The position numbers were made by a program, and so were the translations under genes. From contig NZ_JANUQM010000004.1 of NCBI RefSeq assembly GCF_030386795.1, positions 248,001-312,000 on the forward strand: a stretch of DNA of 64,000 bases, read 5' to 3'. The notes beneath the pieces were generated by a model. The model saw only the letters and a program-made list of their open reading frames with translations. It did not search any database and was not told the DNA's origin. Of this stretch, positions 1 to 8,627 are shown piece by piece. This DNA is from Streptomyces sp. S.PNR 29 (lineage in GTDB: Bacteria > Actinomycetota > Actinomycetes > Streptomycetales > Streptomycetaceae). Each line of letters starts with the position of its first letter. Positions within the stretch are counted from its first letter, which is position 1.

Positions 1-2
1 CC

Positions 3-122
3 GCCAAGACCGGCTTCATCCTGGAGGGCACCAAGCGCAGCGCCACCCTGCACGCCGACGGCTGGCACGACATGCACCTGCACGCGCGTGTGCGGGGGGA
101 TCGAGCCGCAGGGCTCACATGA
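3..122 (+). CDS. GNAT N-acetyltransferase, C-terminal fragment
   Basis: Only the last 39 codons lie in the window; the gene enters from the left edge and stops at TGA 120-122. The visible protein end reads GFILEGTKRSATLHADGWHD, the usual C-terminus of RimJ/RimL-type GNAT acetyltransferases (G-F-x-x-E-G, then an aromatic strand). Such proteins transfer acetyl from acetyl-CoA to an amine, but the acetyl-CoA binding part is outside the window, so the substrate cannot be guessed. It converges on the siderophore-interacting protein gene with a 14-base gap. Confidence 0.7.
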   Translation, partial: AKTGFILEGTKRSATLHADGWHDMHLHARVRGDRAAGLT

Positions 123-136
123 TCATCCGGGGTACG

Positions 137-982
137 TCAGGAAGGCGTGCCCACGCTCTCCTGCTCCGCCTCGATGCGGGCGTTCCACTCCCGCTTGGAG
201 GCCTGCCAGCCGTCCTCGTTGTGGCCGAGCCGCCAGTAGCCGGAGATGGACAGGTCCTCGCGGGGGACCTGGTGCTCGACCCGCAGCAGCCGGCGCAGCT
301 CCTTCACCCAGCCCGCCTCGCCGTGCACGAACGCGTGCACCCGGCCCTCAGGGAACTCAAGGCTCCGTACCGCTTCCACCAGCGCCTCGCCGATCGGCCG
401 GTCGCCGCGGTGGAGCCAGACGACCTCCACGTCGGAGTCGATCTTCTGCTCCTCCTCCGGCCCGGACACCTCCACGAACGCATGCGCCCGGACGCCGTGC
501 GGCAGCGCCTCCAGGGAGCGGGCGATCGCGGGCAGCGCGCTCTCGTCACCGACGAGCAGATGCCAGTCGGCGCTCGGATCGGGAGCGTACGCACCGCCGG
601 GACCCATGAACCGCACGGTCTCGCCGGGCCGGGCCCGCAGCGCCCACGGTCCGGCCAGTCCCTCGTCGCCGTGGATCACGAAGTCCAGGGTCAGCTCGCG
701 GTGCTCGGCATCCCAGTGGCGCACCGTGTACGTCCGGGTCACCGGCCACTGCTCGCGAGGGAACTCCTCACGGATCCGCTGCACGTCGAACGGCTCGGGG
801 TAGGTCACGCCCTCCGCCGGGAACAGGAGCTTCACATAGTGGTCGGTGCAGGTGTCCGCCGTGAAGCCGGCGAGTCCCGCGCCGCCGAGTACCACGCGCT
901 GCATGTGCGGGGTCAGCCGCTCGGTGCGGACCACCTGTGCGGAGTGGGGTTTCCGCGGCTGGCGTGCCGGTCGGTCTGCCAT
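137..982 (-). CDS. Siderophore-interacting protein, FAD/NAD(P)H ferric-siderophore reductase
   Basis: A 281-residue cytoplasmic flavoprotein of the SIP (ViuB/YqjH-like) family, which reduces imported ferric siderophores to release Fe(II). The N-terminal half is an FAD-binding barrel with the flavin motif R-T-Y-T-V-R at residues 83-88 and a later G-P-G-G-A-Y turn. The C-terminal half is a nucleotide-binding fold (LLVGDESALPAI, then GYWRLGHNEDGW near the end), both typical of the family. Length is normal. The ATG lies 21 bases downstream (in the gene's sense) of an iron box at 1003-1021, so repression by iron through DmdR1/IdeR is the natural inference. No siderophore synthesis or uptake genes are adjacent. 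Confidence 0.9.
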   Translation of the reverse strand: MADRPARQPRKPHSAQVVRTERLTPHMQRVVLGGAGLAGFTADTCTDHYVKLLFPAEGVTYPEPFDVQRIREEFPREQWPVTRTYTVRHWDAEHRELTLDFVIHGDEGLAGPWALRARPGETVRFMGPGGAYAPDPSADWHLLVGDESALPAIARSLEALPHGVRAHAFVEVSGPEEEQKIDSDVEVVWLHRGDRPIGEALVEAVRSLEFPEGRVHAFVHGEAGWVKELRRLLRVEHQVPREDLSISGYWRLGHNEDGWQASKREWNARIEAEQESVGTPS

Positions 983-1002
983 GAGGGCCTCCCTGCTCCC
1001 AA

Positions 1003-1021
1003 AAAGGTTAGGTTTACCTAA
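1003..1021. promoter_or_regulatory. Iron box (DmdR1/IdeR operator)
   Basis: The bases AAAGGTTAGGTTTACCTAA match the Streptomyces iron box TTAGGTTAGGCTCACCTAA at 15 of 19 positions by my alignment, and are partly palindromic (AGGTTAGG / CCTAA). The site sits immediately upstream of the siderophore-interacting protein gene, where it would block transcription when Fe(II)-bound DmdR1 is present. Confidence 0.75.
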
Positions 1022-1143
1022 GTTAGCATCTCTCCCCTGCTTAACACCCCGCAGTTGAACGGTCCATGCATCACCCGTTCCGAATTTGACCTCCCTTTGG
1101 TGAAAAGGTGATTCACGGAGCTAAAGCATGGCTCAAGTGTTGC

Positions 1144-2073
1144 TCACGCCGTCAGCGTCGTCAGCAGCCGCGCCAGAGAGCCGCCCAGGCCCCATCGGGC
1201 CGCCAGCTCCTCCAGTGCCGCCGGGTCGCGCGGGGTGCGCGGCAGCATGGTGTCGACCTCGGGCAGCGGGACGTCGTCCGCGACCCGGACGACCTTCGGC
1301 GCGACCGCGAGGTAGGGCCGTGACTCGTCCAGGCGCCTGCGCTGCGACGGCGTGAGCTTCGCCTTCGGGTCGTCCACGGCGGCCAGGATCCCGGCCAGGT
1401 CGCCGAACTCGGCGAGCAGCTTGGCCGCCGTCTTCTCGCCGATGCCGGGCACGCCCGGCAGTCCGTCGCTCGGGTCGCCGCGCAGCAGCGCCAGATCCGC
1501 GTACCCGCTGCCGTCCACCCCGTACTTCTCGCGCAGCACCGCCTCGTCGGTGAGCGCGAGCGTGCCCACCCCCTTGAGCGGGTACAGCACGCGCACCCCG
1601 CGCGCGTCGTCGACGAGCTGGTACAGGTCGCGGTCGCCGGTGACGATGTCGACCGGGCCCCTGGCTCGCGCGGTGAACGTGCCGATCACGTCGTCCGCCT
1701 CGTACCCCGCCACTCCCACGCGCGCGATGCCGAGCGCGTCGAGGACGGCCTCGATGACCGGCACCTGCGGCGACAGCGTGTCGGGCACCTCCTCCTCGTC
1801 CGGCCCCGCCTCGTGCTCCTCGGCGACGCGGTGCGCCTTGTAGGAGGGGATCAGCTCCACCCGCCAGTGCGGGCGCCAGTCGGCGTCCATGCAGGCCACC
1901 AGGTGGTCGGGCCGGTGGTCCTTGACCAGGCGGTCGATGAAGTCCAGCAGTCCGCGCACGGCGTTCACCGGCGTGCCGTCCGGGGCCTTCATGGTCTCGG
2001 GGACGCCGAAGTAGGCGCGGAAGTAGAGGGAGGCGGTGTCGAGGAGCATCAGTCGTCCGGTCACGCCTCGCAT
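1144..2073 (-). CDS. 5'-3' exonuclease (FEN/Pol I exonuclease-like)
   Basis: A stand-alone relative of the N-terminal 5'-3' exonuclease domain of DNA polymerase I, about 309 residues. The acidic metal-binding clusters are all visible: MLLDTASLYFRAYFG at the N-terminus, GYEADDVIGTF, and TGDRDLYQLV. These are followed by the helix-3-turn-helix DNA-binding segment GVPGIGEKTAAKLL. Such proteins trim flaps or RNA primers. The start is uncertain: ATG codons at 2076 and 2073 and a GTG at 2064 all precede the conserved LMLLDTASLYF. No strong Shine-Dalgarno separates them, so I took 2073. Confidence 0.88.
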   Translation of the reverse strand: MRGVTGRLMLLDTASLYFRAYFGVPETMKAPDGTPVNAVRGLLDFIDRLVKDHRPDHLVACMDADWRPHWRVELIPSYKAHRVAEEHEAGPDEEEVPDTLSPQVPVIEAVLDALGIARVGVAGYEADDVIGTFTARARGPVDIVTGDRDLYQLVDDARGVRVLYPLKGVGTLALTDEAVLREKYGVDGSGYADLALLRGDPSDGLPGVPGIGEKTAAKLLAEFGDLAGILAAVDDPKAKLTPSQRRRLDESRPYLAVAPKVVRVADDVPLPEVDTMLPRTPRDPAALEELAARWGLGGSLARLLTTLTA

Positions 2074-2254
2074 CATGCCGCACGGCACGGACAGTCCCCT
2101 CGGCGTGGCAGTTGTAAATGCCTTGTGAACTGACCCACTCGTGCGTTTGTGCTCCCCGAACGAGGGCAGGGGCCGCTTCGGAGCGATGCCGGTTGCACAT
2201 TCAACTTTGCGCCGCGTCGCTCCGCTCCGTTGCCGCCGAGATCAAGAGGTATGT

Positions 2255-3343
2255 GTGTCAGCAAGACTTGAGGCCGAACATCTCTACAAGGTGTTCGGCA
2301 GACGACCGGACGAGGCAGTGCAGCGGCTGAAACAGGGAGCCGACCGGGAGGAGCTGCGCGCCGACGGTACGACCGCAGCCGTGATCGACGCCTCCTTCAC
2401 GGTGGAGCCCGGCCAGATCTTCGTCGTCATGGGCCTGTCCGGTTCCGGCAAGTCCACACTCCTGCGCATGCTCAACGGCCTGCTGGAGCCGACCGCGGGC
2501 CAGGTCCGCTTCGACGGCCAGGACCTCACCGCGCTCTCCGACCGCAACCTGCGCGAGGTCCGCGCGAAGAAGATCAGCATGGTCTTCCAGCACTTCGCGC
2601 TCTTCCCGCACCGCAGCGTCCTCGACAACGCCGCCTACGGCCTGTGCGTGCAGGGTGTGCCCCGCCCCGAGCGGGAGAAGCGCGCCGCCGAGGCGCTCGC
2701 CCTGTGCGGGCTGGAGGGCTGGGAGAAGTCCTGGCCCGACGAGCTGTCCGGCGGCATGCAGCAGCGCGTCGGCCTCGCCCGCGCCCTCGCCACCGACGCC
2801 GACCTGCTGCTGATGGACGAGTCGTTCAGCGCGCTCGACCCGCTGATCCGCCGCGACATGCAGGACCAGCTCCTCCAGCTCCAGCAGACCCTCAAGAAGA
2901 CGATCGTCTTCATCACCCACGACCTGAACGAGGCCATGCGCCTGGGCGACGGCATCGCCGTCATGCGCGACGGCCGCATCGTGCAGACCGGCACCGCGGA
3001 GGACATCCTCCTCAGGCCCGCGAACGACTACGTCGCCTCCTTCACCAAGGACGTCGACCGCTCCCGCGTCCTGACCGCCGGCGCCGTCATGGACACCGAC
3101 CTCCGCGGCGACGAGGCCGACTGCGGCTGCCCGACCGCGACGCCCGACACACCGTTCGCCGAACTCTGCGCGATCAGCGCCCGCCTGTCGCACCCGGTCG
3201 CCGTGGTGGACGCCGAACGCACGCTGGTCGGGGTCGTGCCCCGGCAGCGGCTCGTCGGCTTCCTCGGTGACGAGCGGGGCGCGCCCCAGACCTGCGACAC
3301 CCCTCGCGACCAGGACGGGAAGCAGGTGACGCTCAATGCCTAG
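2255..3343 (+). CDS. Glycine betaine/proline-type ABC transporter ATPase (ProV/OpuAA family)
   Basis: A 362-residue ATP-binding subunit of an osmoprotectant importer. The start GTG 2255 is preceded by AAGAGG and gives SARLEAEHLYKVFG, the expected N-terminus. Walker A is GLSGSGKST, the signature LSGGMQQRVGLARALA, Walker B LLLMDESFSALDP and the H-loop ITHDLNEA. The long KVFGRRPDEAVQRL preamble is specific to the ProV/OpuAA group. After about residue 265 comes a short CBS-like tail (VLTAGAVMDT, then HPVAVVDAERTLVGVVPRQRL), the part that senses ionic strength in OpuA. It overlaps the permease gene by 8 bases, so the two are one operon. Confidence 0.93.
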   Translation: MSARLEAEHLYKVFGRRPDEAVQRLKQGADREELRADGTTAAVIDASFTVEPGQIFVVMGLSGSGKSTLLRMLNGLLEPTAGQVRFDGQDLTALSDRNLREVRAKKISMVFQHFALFPHRSVLDNAAYGLCVQGVPRPEREKRAAEALALCGLEGWEKSWPDELSGGMQQRVGLARALATDADLLLMDESFSALDPLIRRDMQDQLLQLQQTLKKTIVFITHDLNEAMRLGDGIAVMRDGRIVQTGTAEDILLRPANDYVASFTKDVDRSRVLTAGAVMDTDLRGDEADCGCPTATPDTPFAELCAISARLSHPVAVVDAERTLVGVVPRQRLVGFLGDERGAPQTCDTPRDQDGKQVTLNA

Positions 3344-5951
3344 GATTCAGGTCGGCAACTGGGTGAACGACGCGGTCGACTGGCTGACCCAGCACATGGG
3401 CTGGCTGTTCGACTTCCTGCAGACCGTCTTCGTCGGCCTCTACGACGGGATCAACGCCGTCCTGCAGGCCCCGGAGCCGCTGCTCCTCGCGGGCATCTTC
3501 GCCGTCATCGCGTTCTGGCTGCGCGGCACCCTCGCCGGTGTCCTCACCTTCCTGGGATTCGCCTTCATCGACTCCCTGGAACTGTGGGAGGACGCGATGG
3601 TGACCCTGTCGCTGGTCCTCGTGGCCACCGTCATCGCGCTGGTCGTCTCGGTGCCGGTCGGCGTCTGGGCGGCGCGCTCGGACCGGGTCAGCAGCCTGGT
3701 GCGTCCGGTGCTCGACTTCATGCAGACGCTGCCCGCGATGATCTACCTGATCCCGGCGATCCTCTTCTTCGGCACCGGTGCCCCCGCCGGCATCGTCGCC
3801 ACGCTGATCTTCGCCCTGGCGCCGGGCGTGCGCATGACGGAGCTGGGCATCCGGCAGGTCGACAAGGAACTGGTCGAGGCCGCCGAGGCCTTCGGCACCA
3901 CCCCCCGCGACACCCTCCTGCGCGTCCAGCTCCCGCTGGCCCTGCCCACGGTCATGGCCGGCGTGAACCAGGTCATCATGCTCGGCCTGTCCATGGCCGC
4001 GATCGCCGGCATGGTCGGCACCGGCGGTCTCGGCGGCGATGTCAACGAGGCCATCGGGCAGCTCAACGTCGGCCTGGGGTCCGAGGCGGGCGTCGCCATC
4101 GTGATCCTCGCCATCTACCTGGACCGCATGACCAGCGCGCTGGGCACCCAGGTGTCGCCGCTCGGCCGCCGCGCCGCGGCCCGGCTGCGCGCCGCCCAGG
4201 GCCTGAAGATCTGGTCGTACCGGCCCCGCCCGGCCGTCGCCGTGGTCGGCGTCGTGGTGCTCGCCCTCGTGGCGGGCGGCATGGGTGTCTTCGGTGGTGG
4301 CGGCCAGGGCACGGCTGTGGCCGACGGCAAGGACGTCGGTCAGGGCAAGAAGGTGAGCATCGGCTACATCCCCTGGGACGAGGGCGTCGCCTCCACCTTC
4401 CTGTGGAAGGAGATCCTTCAGGAGCGCGGCTTCGAGGTGGAGACCAAGCAGTTCGAGGCAGGTCCGCTCTACACCTCCCTCGCCCAGGGCGACGTCGACT
4501 TCCAGACCGACGCCTGGCTGCCCACGACCCACGCCCAGTACTGGAAGAAGTACGGCAGCCGGCTCGACGACCTCGGCAGCTGGTACGGCCCCACGTCCCT
4601 GGAGCTGAGCGTGCCCAGCTACATGAAGGGCATCGACTCCCTGGCCGACCTCAAGGGCAAGGCCGCCACCTTCGGCGGAAAGATCACCGGCATCGAGTCC
4701 AGCGCCGGTGAGATGGCCCTGCTCAAGAGCAAGGTTCTCAAGGACTACGGCCTCGACAAGGAGTACGAGGTCGTGGACAGCTCCACGCCCGCGATGCTGG
4801 CCGAGCTGAAGCGCGCGTACGCCGAGAAGAAGCCGATCGTGGTCACGCTCTGGTCCCCGCACTGGGCGTACAACGACTACGACCTGAAGAAGCTCAAGGA
4901 CCCGAAGGGCGCCTGGGGCAAGGGCGACGGCATCCACACGCTGGCCCGCAAGGGCTTCGCGCAGGACAACCCCGTTGTCGGTGAGTGGCTGAAGAACTTC
5001 CGGATGGACGAGAAGCAGCTCACCAGCCTCGAAGCGGAGATCAACAAGGCGGGCAAGGGCAAGCAGCAGGAGGCGGTCCGCGCCTGGCTGAAGCAGAACC
5101 CCGGTGTCGTCGACAAGCTCGCCCCGGTCAAGAACGCCACGGGCAGCACGCCCGCGGAGGCCAAGCGCCCCCTGGACGTGGCCTGGTTCCCCTGGGACGA
5201 GGACGTGGCCGTCACCTACCTGTGGAAGAACGTCCTGGAACGGCGCGGCTACCGGCTGAACCTGAAGCAGATGGACGTCGGCCCGGTCTACACCGGCCTC
5301 GCCTCCGGTGATCTCGACCTCAACTTCGACGCCTGGCTGCCCTACGCCCAGAAGAACTACTGGGACAGGAACAAGGACAGACTCAAGGACCTGGGCACCT
5401 GGTACCAGCCCACCTCGCTGGAGATCGCCGTCCCCTCGTACGTGAAGGGCGTCAGGTCGCTGGCGGACCTCAAGGGCAAGGCGGACACCTTCGACGGCAG
5501 GATCGTCGGCATCGAACCGGGCACCGGCGAGATGAACCTCCTCAAGACCAAGGTCCTGCCGGGGTACGGCCTCGACAAGGAGTACAAGGTCGTCGACGGC
5601 TCCACGCCCGCGATGCTGGCCGAGCTGAAGCGCGCCTACGCCGAGAAGAAGCCGATCGCCGTGGTCCTGTGGTCGCCGCACTGGGCGTACAGCGAGTACC
5701 ACCTGACCAAGCTGAAGGACCCCGAGAAGCTCTTCGGCGAGGGCAACACGATCCGCACGATCTCCAACGAGGACTTCCCCGGGCAGTACCCGCAGCTCAC
5801 GAAGTGGATCAAGAACTTCCATATGAGCGAGGAGGAGCTGGGCAGCCTGGAGAGCGAGATCAAGGACCGAGGCCAGGGGCACGAGGAGGAGGCCGTCGCG
5901 GCCTGGCTCCAGGAGCACCCGGACATGGTGGGTCGTATGACCCCCCAGTGA
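3336..5951 (+). CDS. Betaine-type ABC permease fused to two tandem substrate-binding domains
   Basis: An 871-residue fusion. Residues 1 to about 310 are a ProW-like permease with several membrane helices and an EAA loop (ELVEAAEAFGTTPRDTLLRVQLPLALPTVMAG). A further helix near 300-325 leads to two copies of the OpuAC glycine betaine-binding domain at about 338-600 and 611-871. Each keeps the aromatic and tryptophan positions that box the quaternary ammonium (I/F-P-W-D-E near its start, DAWLP, and LWSPHWAY). OpuA of Lactococcus carries one such domain; two in series recall GlnP. A 58-base block is nearly identical between the copies. A strong terminator follows the stop codon. Confidence 0.93.
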   Translation: MPRIQVGNWVNDAVDWLTQHMGWLFDFLQTVFVGLYDGINAVLQAPEPLLLAGIFAVIAFWLRGTLAGVLTFLGFAFIDSLELWEDAMVTLSLVLVATVIALVVSVPVGVWAARSDRVSSLVRPVLDFMQTLPAMIYLIPAILFFGTGAPAGIVATLIFALAPGVRMTELGIRQVDKELVEAAEAFGTTPRDTLLRVQLPLALPTVMAGVNQVIMLGLSMAAIAGMVGTGGLGGDVNEAIGQLNVGLGSEAGVAIVILAIYLDRMTSALGTQVSPLGRRAAARLRAAQGLKIWSYRPRPAVAVVGVVVLALVAGGMGVFGGGGQGTAVADGKDVGQGKKVSIGYIPWDEGVASTFLWKEILQERGFEVETKQFEAGPLYTSLAQGDVDFQTDAWLPTTHAQYWKKYGSRLDDLGSWYGPTSLELSVPSYMKGIDSLADLKGKAATFGGKITGIESSAGEMALLKSKVLKDYGLDKEYEVVDSSTPAMLAELKRAYAEKKPIVVTLWSPHWAYNDYDLKKLKDPKGAWGKGDGIHTLARKGFAQDNPVVGEWLKNFRMDEKQLTSLEAEINKAGKGKQQEAVRAWLKQNPGVVDKLAPVKNATGSTPAEAKRPLDVAWFPWDEDVAVTYLWKNVLERRGYRLNLKQMDVGPVYTGLASGDLDLNFDAWLPYAQKNYWDRNKDRLKDLGTWYQPTSLEIAVPSYVKGVRSLADLKGKADTFDGRIVGIEPGTGEMNLLKTKVLPGYGLDKEYKVVDGSTPAMLAELKRAYAEKKPIAVVLWSPHWAYSEYHLTKLKDPEKLFGEGNTIRTISNEDFPGQYPQLTKWIKNFHMSEEELGSLESEIKDRGQGHEEEAVAAWLQEHPDMVGRMTPQ

Positions 5952-5962
5952 CCGGTCGTACG

Positions 5963-6002
5963 AGGGGTGGGCTCCGCCGCAGTGGTGGCGGAGCCCACCC
6001 CT
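5963..6002 (+). terminator. Terminator of the betaine transporter operon
   Basis: A perfect 16-base-pair stem (AGGGGTGGGCTCCGCC at 5963-5978 with its complement at 5987-6002) around an 8-base loop, 11 bases after the permease stop codon. There is no long T run, as is usual for Streptomyces terminators. Confidence 0.85.
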
Positions 6003-6345
6003 TGTCATCCCGGCATGGCCCCCCGCCCGCAAAAAAGGATCCGGCCAACCACGCAGCGCTACCTTTCAGGCCCGGGACAGGAACGGGAACACCCGGGACC
6101 TCCCACGCATTGAACCGAACGGCGGTTGCCGGGACGCACGCGGCAGACGAGCACCGAGCCCGGGGAGATGATCGACTGGCGCGAAGTGTGAGGTCGGGCC
6201 CGGCACGACGTCACGTCGATGTGACGGGCGCATGAAACGGTTTGCCGAACATGCGTAGGGTGCAGAGAACTCGTCAGGACCCCTGAGACGGACAGCGCCC
6301 GGGTGCACGGGCGGCGGAGCGACAGCGAAGGAGGGAGCCGGAGCG
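6003..6345. other. Gene-free stretch upstream of the XRE regulator
   Basis: No convincing reading frame on either strand. The only structure I see is the inverted repeat CGTCAC-N6-GTGACG at 6209-6226, about 120 bases before the XRE-cupin start, which could be its operator. A TAGGGT -10-like hexamer lies near 6256. Confidence 0.5.
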
Positions 6346-6924
6346 ATGGGCGACCACAAAGAGCAGCCCCTTCGGGTGGGCGCGGCCGTGCGACGGCGGC
6401 GCCGGGCGCTGGAGCTCACCCTCGCCGTCGTGGCCGAGCGCAGCGGCCTGTCCGTGCCCTTCCTGAGCCAGATCGAGAACGAGCGCGCGCGGCCCAGCAG
6501 AAGCTCCCTGGAGAAGGTGGCCGACGCACTGCGCACCACCGCCGTGGAGCTCCTCGCCGCGGCCGACCCCGCGTGCAGCGTGGACGTCGTCCGCGCCGAG
6601 GGCCTCGAACCGCTGCCGGCGCCGCACGTGCGCTCCCTGGTACGCGGACATCACCAGATGCACGCCTCGGAGTTCACCGGCGACCATGACCCCGGCCGTG
6701 AATTCCAGTACCGCAACGACCAGTTGATGTACGTCGCCGACGGTGTGGTGGAGGTCGAGGCCGAGGGCCGCGCCTACCGGCTCGGACGCGGCGACACGCT
6801 GTATCTGACGGGCGGGGTGCGCCACCGCTGGCGGGCCACGGAGTCGGACACCCGCGTGCTCGTCGTCGCCGTGGCGGAGCACATCGAGGCGGTCCGGGAC
6901 CGGCCGCGCGGTGAGGGCAGGTGA
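6346..6924 (+). CDS. XRE-family transcriptional regulator with C-terminal cupin domain
   Basis: A 192-residue regulator. Residues about 10-65 are an XRE helix-turn-helix (LTLAVVAERSGLSVPFLSQIENERARPS). Residues about 105-180 are a small cupin barrel (QLMYVADGVVEVEAEG, then LGRGDTLYLTGGVRHRWRA) that usually binds a small ligand or metal. Family members such as PuuR and SutR control amine, amino-acid or sulfur use; nothing here identifies the ligand. The ATG has GGAGGGAGCCGGAGCG upstream. Its last codons run into a 10-base tandem repeat that continues to the next gene, 38 bases on. Confidence 0.9.
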   Translation: MGDHKEQPLRVGAAVRRRRRALELTLAVVAERSGLSVPFLSQIENERARPSRSSLEKVADALRTTAVELLAAADPACSVDVVRAEGLEPLPAPHVRSLVRGHHQMHASEFTGDHDPGREFQYRNDQLMYVADGVVEVEAEGRAYRLGRGDTLYLTGGVRHRWRATESDTRVLVVAVAEHIEAVRDRPRGEGR

Positions 6925-6950
6925 GGACAGGTGAGGACAGGTGAGGACAC
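6911..6950 (+). repeat. Four 10-base tandem repeats at a gene junction
   Basis: Four direct copies of GTGAGGACAG (the first reads GTGAGGGCAG, the fourth ends in C) span the end of the XRE-cupin gene and the short spacer before the next start. The second copy supplies the TGA stop. Each copy also contains a GTGAGGA purine run that resembles a weak ribosome-binding site, so copy number may tune translation of the downstream gene. Confidence 0.8.
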
Positions 6951-6962
6951 GGTGAGCGCCTG

Positions 6963-7682
6963 GTGAGAGTCGTCTCGCTGGTTCCGTCGCTGACGGAGGC
7001 GGTGGCGGCGTCGGTCCCCGGCGCTCTGGTCGGCGCCACCGACTGGTGCACCCATCCGGCCGGACTGGACGTCGCCCGGATCGGCGGTACGAAGAACCCG
7101 AAGCTCGACCGCGTCCTCTCCCTCGACCCCGATCTGGTGATCGCCAACGAGGAGGAGAACCGCGCCCCCGACCTCGCGGCCCTGCGTGCGGCGGGCGTCG
7201 AGGTGCTGGTCACCGAGGTGCGGGACGTGCCGGGGGCGTTCCGGGAACTGGCCCGGGTGCTGGACGCCTGCGGCGCCGCGGAACGGCCGCGGTGGCTGGC
7301 GGAGGCGGAGAAGACCTGGTCGCGGCTGCCGGTCCCGAAGCGCCGTACCACAGCGGTCGTGCCGATCTGGCGCCGGCCGTGGATGGTGCTGGGCCGGGAC
7401 ACCTTCGCGGGTGACGTGCTGGCCCGCCTGGGCGTCGACCATCTGTACGCGGCCCACGCCGAGCGCTATCCGAAGATCCCCGTCGAGGAGCTGCGGGCGG
7501 CGGGACCGGACCTCGTGGTCCTCCCCGACGAGCCCTACCGCTTCACCGCCGACGACGGCCCGGAGGCCTTCTGCGGCCTGCCCTGCGCGCTGGTCAGCGG
7601 GCGGCACCTCACCTGGTACGGGCCGACGCTGGCGGAAGCTCCACGGGTGCTGGGCGAGGCCCTGCGAGCAGCTCGGACATAA
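6963..7682 (+). CDS. Helical-backbone metal receptor, BtuF/TroA-like binding protein
   Basis: A 239-residue protein of the periplasmic-binding-protein class III fold (PF01497 type). It opens with VVSLVPSLTEAVAA and GATDWCTHP, the pattern of BtuF-like cobalamin or metal-chelate binding proteins, and continues with RVLSLDPDLVIANEEEN. There is no signal peptide or lipobox, so it is either cytoplasmic or not a classical transport component. Start is GTG 6963. It is followed after 9 bases by the LysR gene on the same strand. No permease or ATPase is adjacent. Confidence 0.82.
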   Translation: MRVVSLVPSLTEAVAASVPGALVGATDWCTHPAGLDVARIGGTKNPKLDRVLSLDPDLVIANEEENRAPDLAALRAAGVEVLVTEVRDVPGAFRELARVLDACGAAERPRWLAEAEKTWSRLPVPKRRTTAVVPIWRRPWMVLGRDTFAGDVLARLGVDHLYAAHAERYPKIPVEELRAAGPDLVVLPDEPYRFTADDGPEAFCGLPCALVSGRHLTWYGPTLAEAPRVLGEALRAART

Positions 7683-7691
7683 GCTGGGGTT

Positions 7692-8627
7692 ATGAGCAAT
7701 GTGGAGGGGCAGGAGGACTCCCGGGTGGTGTCCGCCGGTTCGCTGGCGCACCGGGTGCCGGATCTCGGGGCGCTGGAGCTGCTGCTGGCGGTGGCGCGGC
7801 TGGGGAGTCTCGGCGGGGCCGCGCGGGAGGTCGGCATCTCCCAGCCGGCGGCCAGCAGCCGGATCCGCTCCATGGAACGGCAACTGGGGGTCGCCCTCGT
7901 GGACCGGTCGCCGCGCGGCTCCCGGCTCACCGACGCCGGTGCGCTGGTCACGGACTGGGCGCGGCGGATCGTCGAGGCGGCCGAGGCCTTCGACGCGGGA
8001 GCGCAGGCGTTGCGGGACCGGAGGGACTCGCGGCTGCGGGTGGCGGCGAGCATGACGATCGCCGAGTATCTGCTGCCGGGCTGGCTGCTCGCCCTGCGCG
8101 CCCAGCGGCCCGACACGGCGGTGTCGCTGCTCGCCGGGAACTCGGCGGCGGTCGCGGAGCGGCTGCTGTCCGACGAGGCGGACCTGGGGTTCGTGGAGGG
8201 GGTGAGCGTGCCGCCCGGGCTGGACTCCGCGGTCATCGCGCACGACCGCCTGATAGTGGTGACGGCACCCGACCACCCCTGGGCCCGCCGCCGGAGCCCC
8301 CTCGCGGCGGAGGAACTGGCGGTGACCCCGCTCATCCTCCGGGAGAAGGGCTCCGGCACACGGCAGGTTCTGGACGCGGCGCTGGGCGGACTGGCCCGGC
8401 CGCTGATCGAGCTGTCCTCGACGACGGCGGTGAAGGCGGCCGCGGTGAGCGGGGCCGGCCCGGCTGTCCTCAGCGAACTCGCGGTGGGGGAGGAGCTGGC
8501 GATGCGGCGACTGGTACGGGTACCGGTGGAGGACGTCGCGCTGGCGCGGGACCTGCGGGCGGTGTGGCCGACGGGGCATCGGCCTACCGGCCCGGCGCGG
8601 GATCTGCTGTCGCTGACGCGGGGCTAG
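7692..8627 (+). CDS. LysR-family transcriptional regulator
   Basis: A 311-residue LysR-type regulator. The winged helix-turn-helix occupies about residues 25-85 (LGSLGGAAREVGISQPAASSRIRSMERQLG), followed by the linker helix and a periplasmic-binding-like effector domain starting near RLRVAASMTIAEYLLPGWL. The domain keeps the DLGFVEG and VVTAPDHPW segments seen in CysB/CbbR-like members. It lies directly downstream of the binding-protein gene and may be cotranscribed with it. The target is not evident, because no divergent gene is next to it. Confidence 0.9.
   Translation: MSNVEGQEDSRVVSAGSLAHRVPDLGALELLLAVARLGSLGGAAREVGISQPAASSRIRSMERQLGVALVDRSPRGSRLTDAGALVTDWARRIVEAAEAFDAGAQALRDRRDSRLRVAASMTIAEYLLPGWLLALRAQRPDTAVSLLAGNSAAVAERLLSDEADLGFVEGVSVPPGLDSAVIAHDRLIVVTAPDHPWARRRSPLAAEELAVTPLILREKGSGTRQVLDAALGGLARPLIELSSTTAVKAAAVSGAGPAVLSELAVGEELAMRRLVRVPVEDVALARDLRAVWPTGHRPTGPARDLLSLTRG

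Noticed and set aside
3333..6032. A long open frame of 899 codons on the minus strand opposite the betaine permease gene
   Set aside because: It mirrors the real gene, is rich in runs of Gly, Asp, Leu and Val typical of reversed GC-biased codons, and has no recognisable domain.
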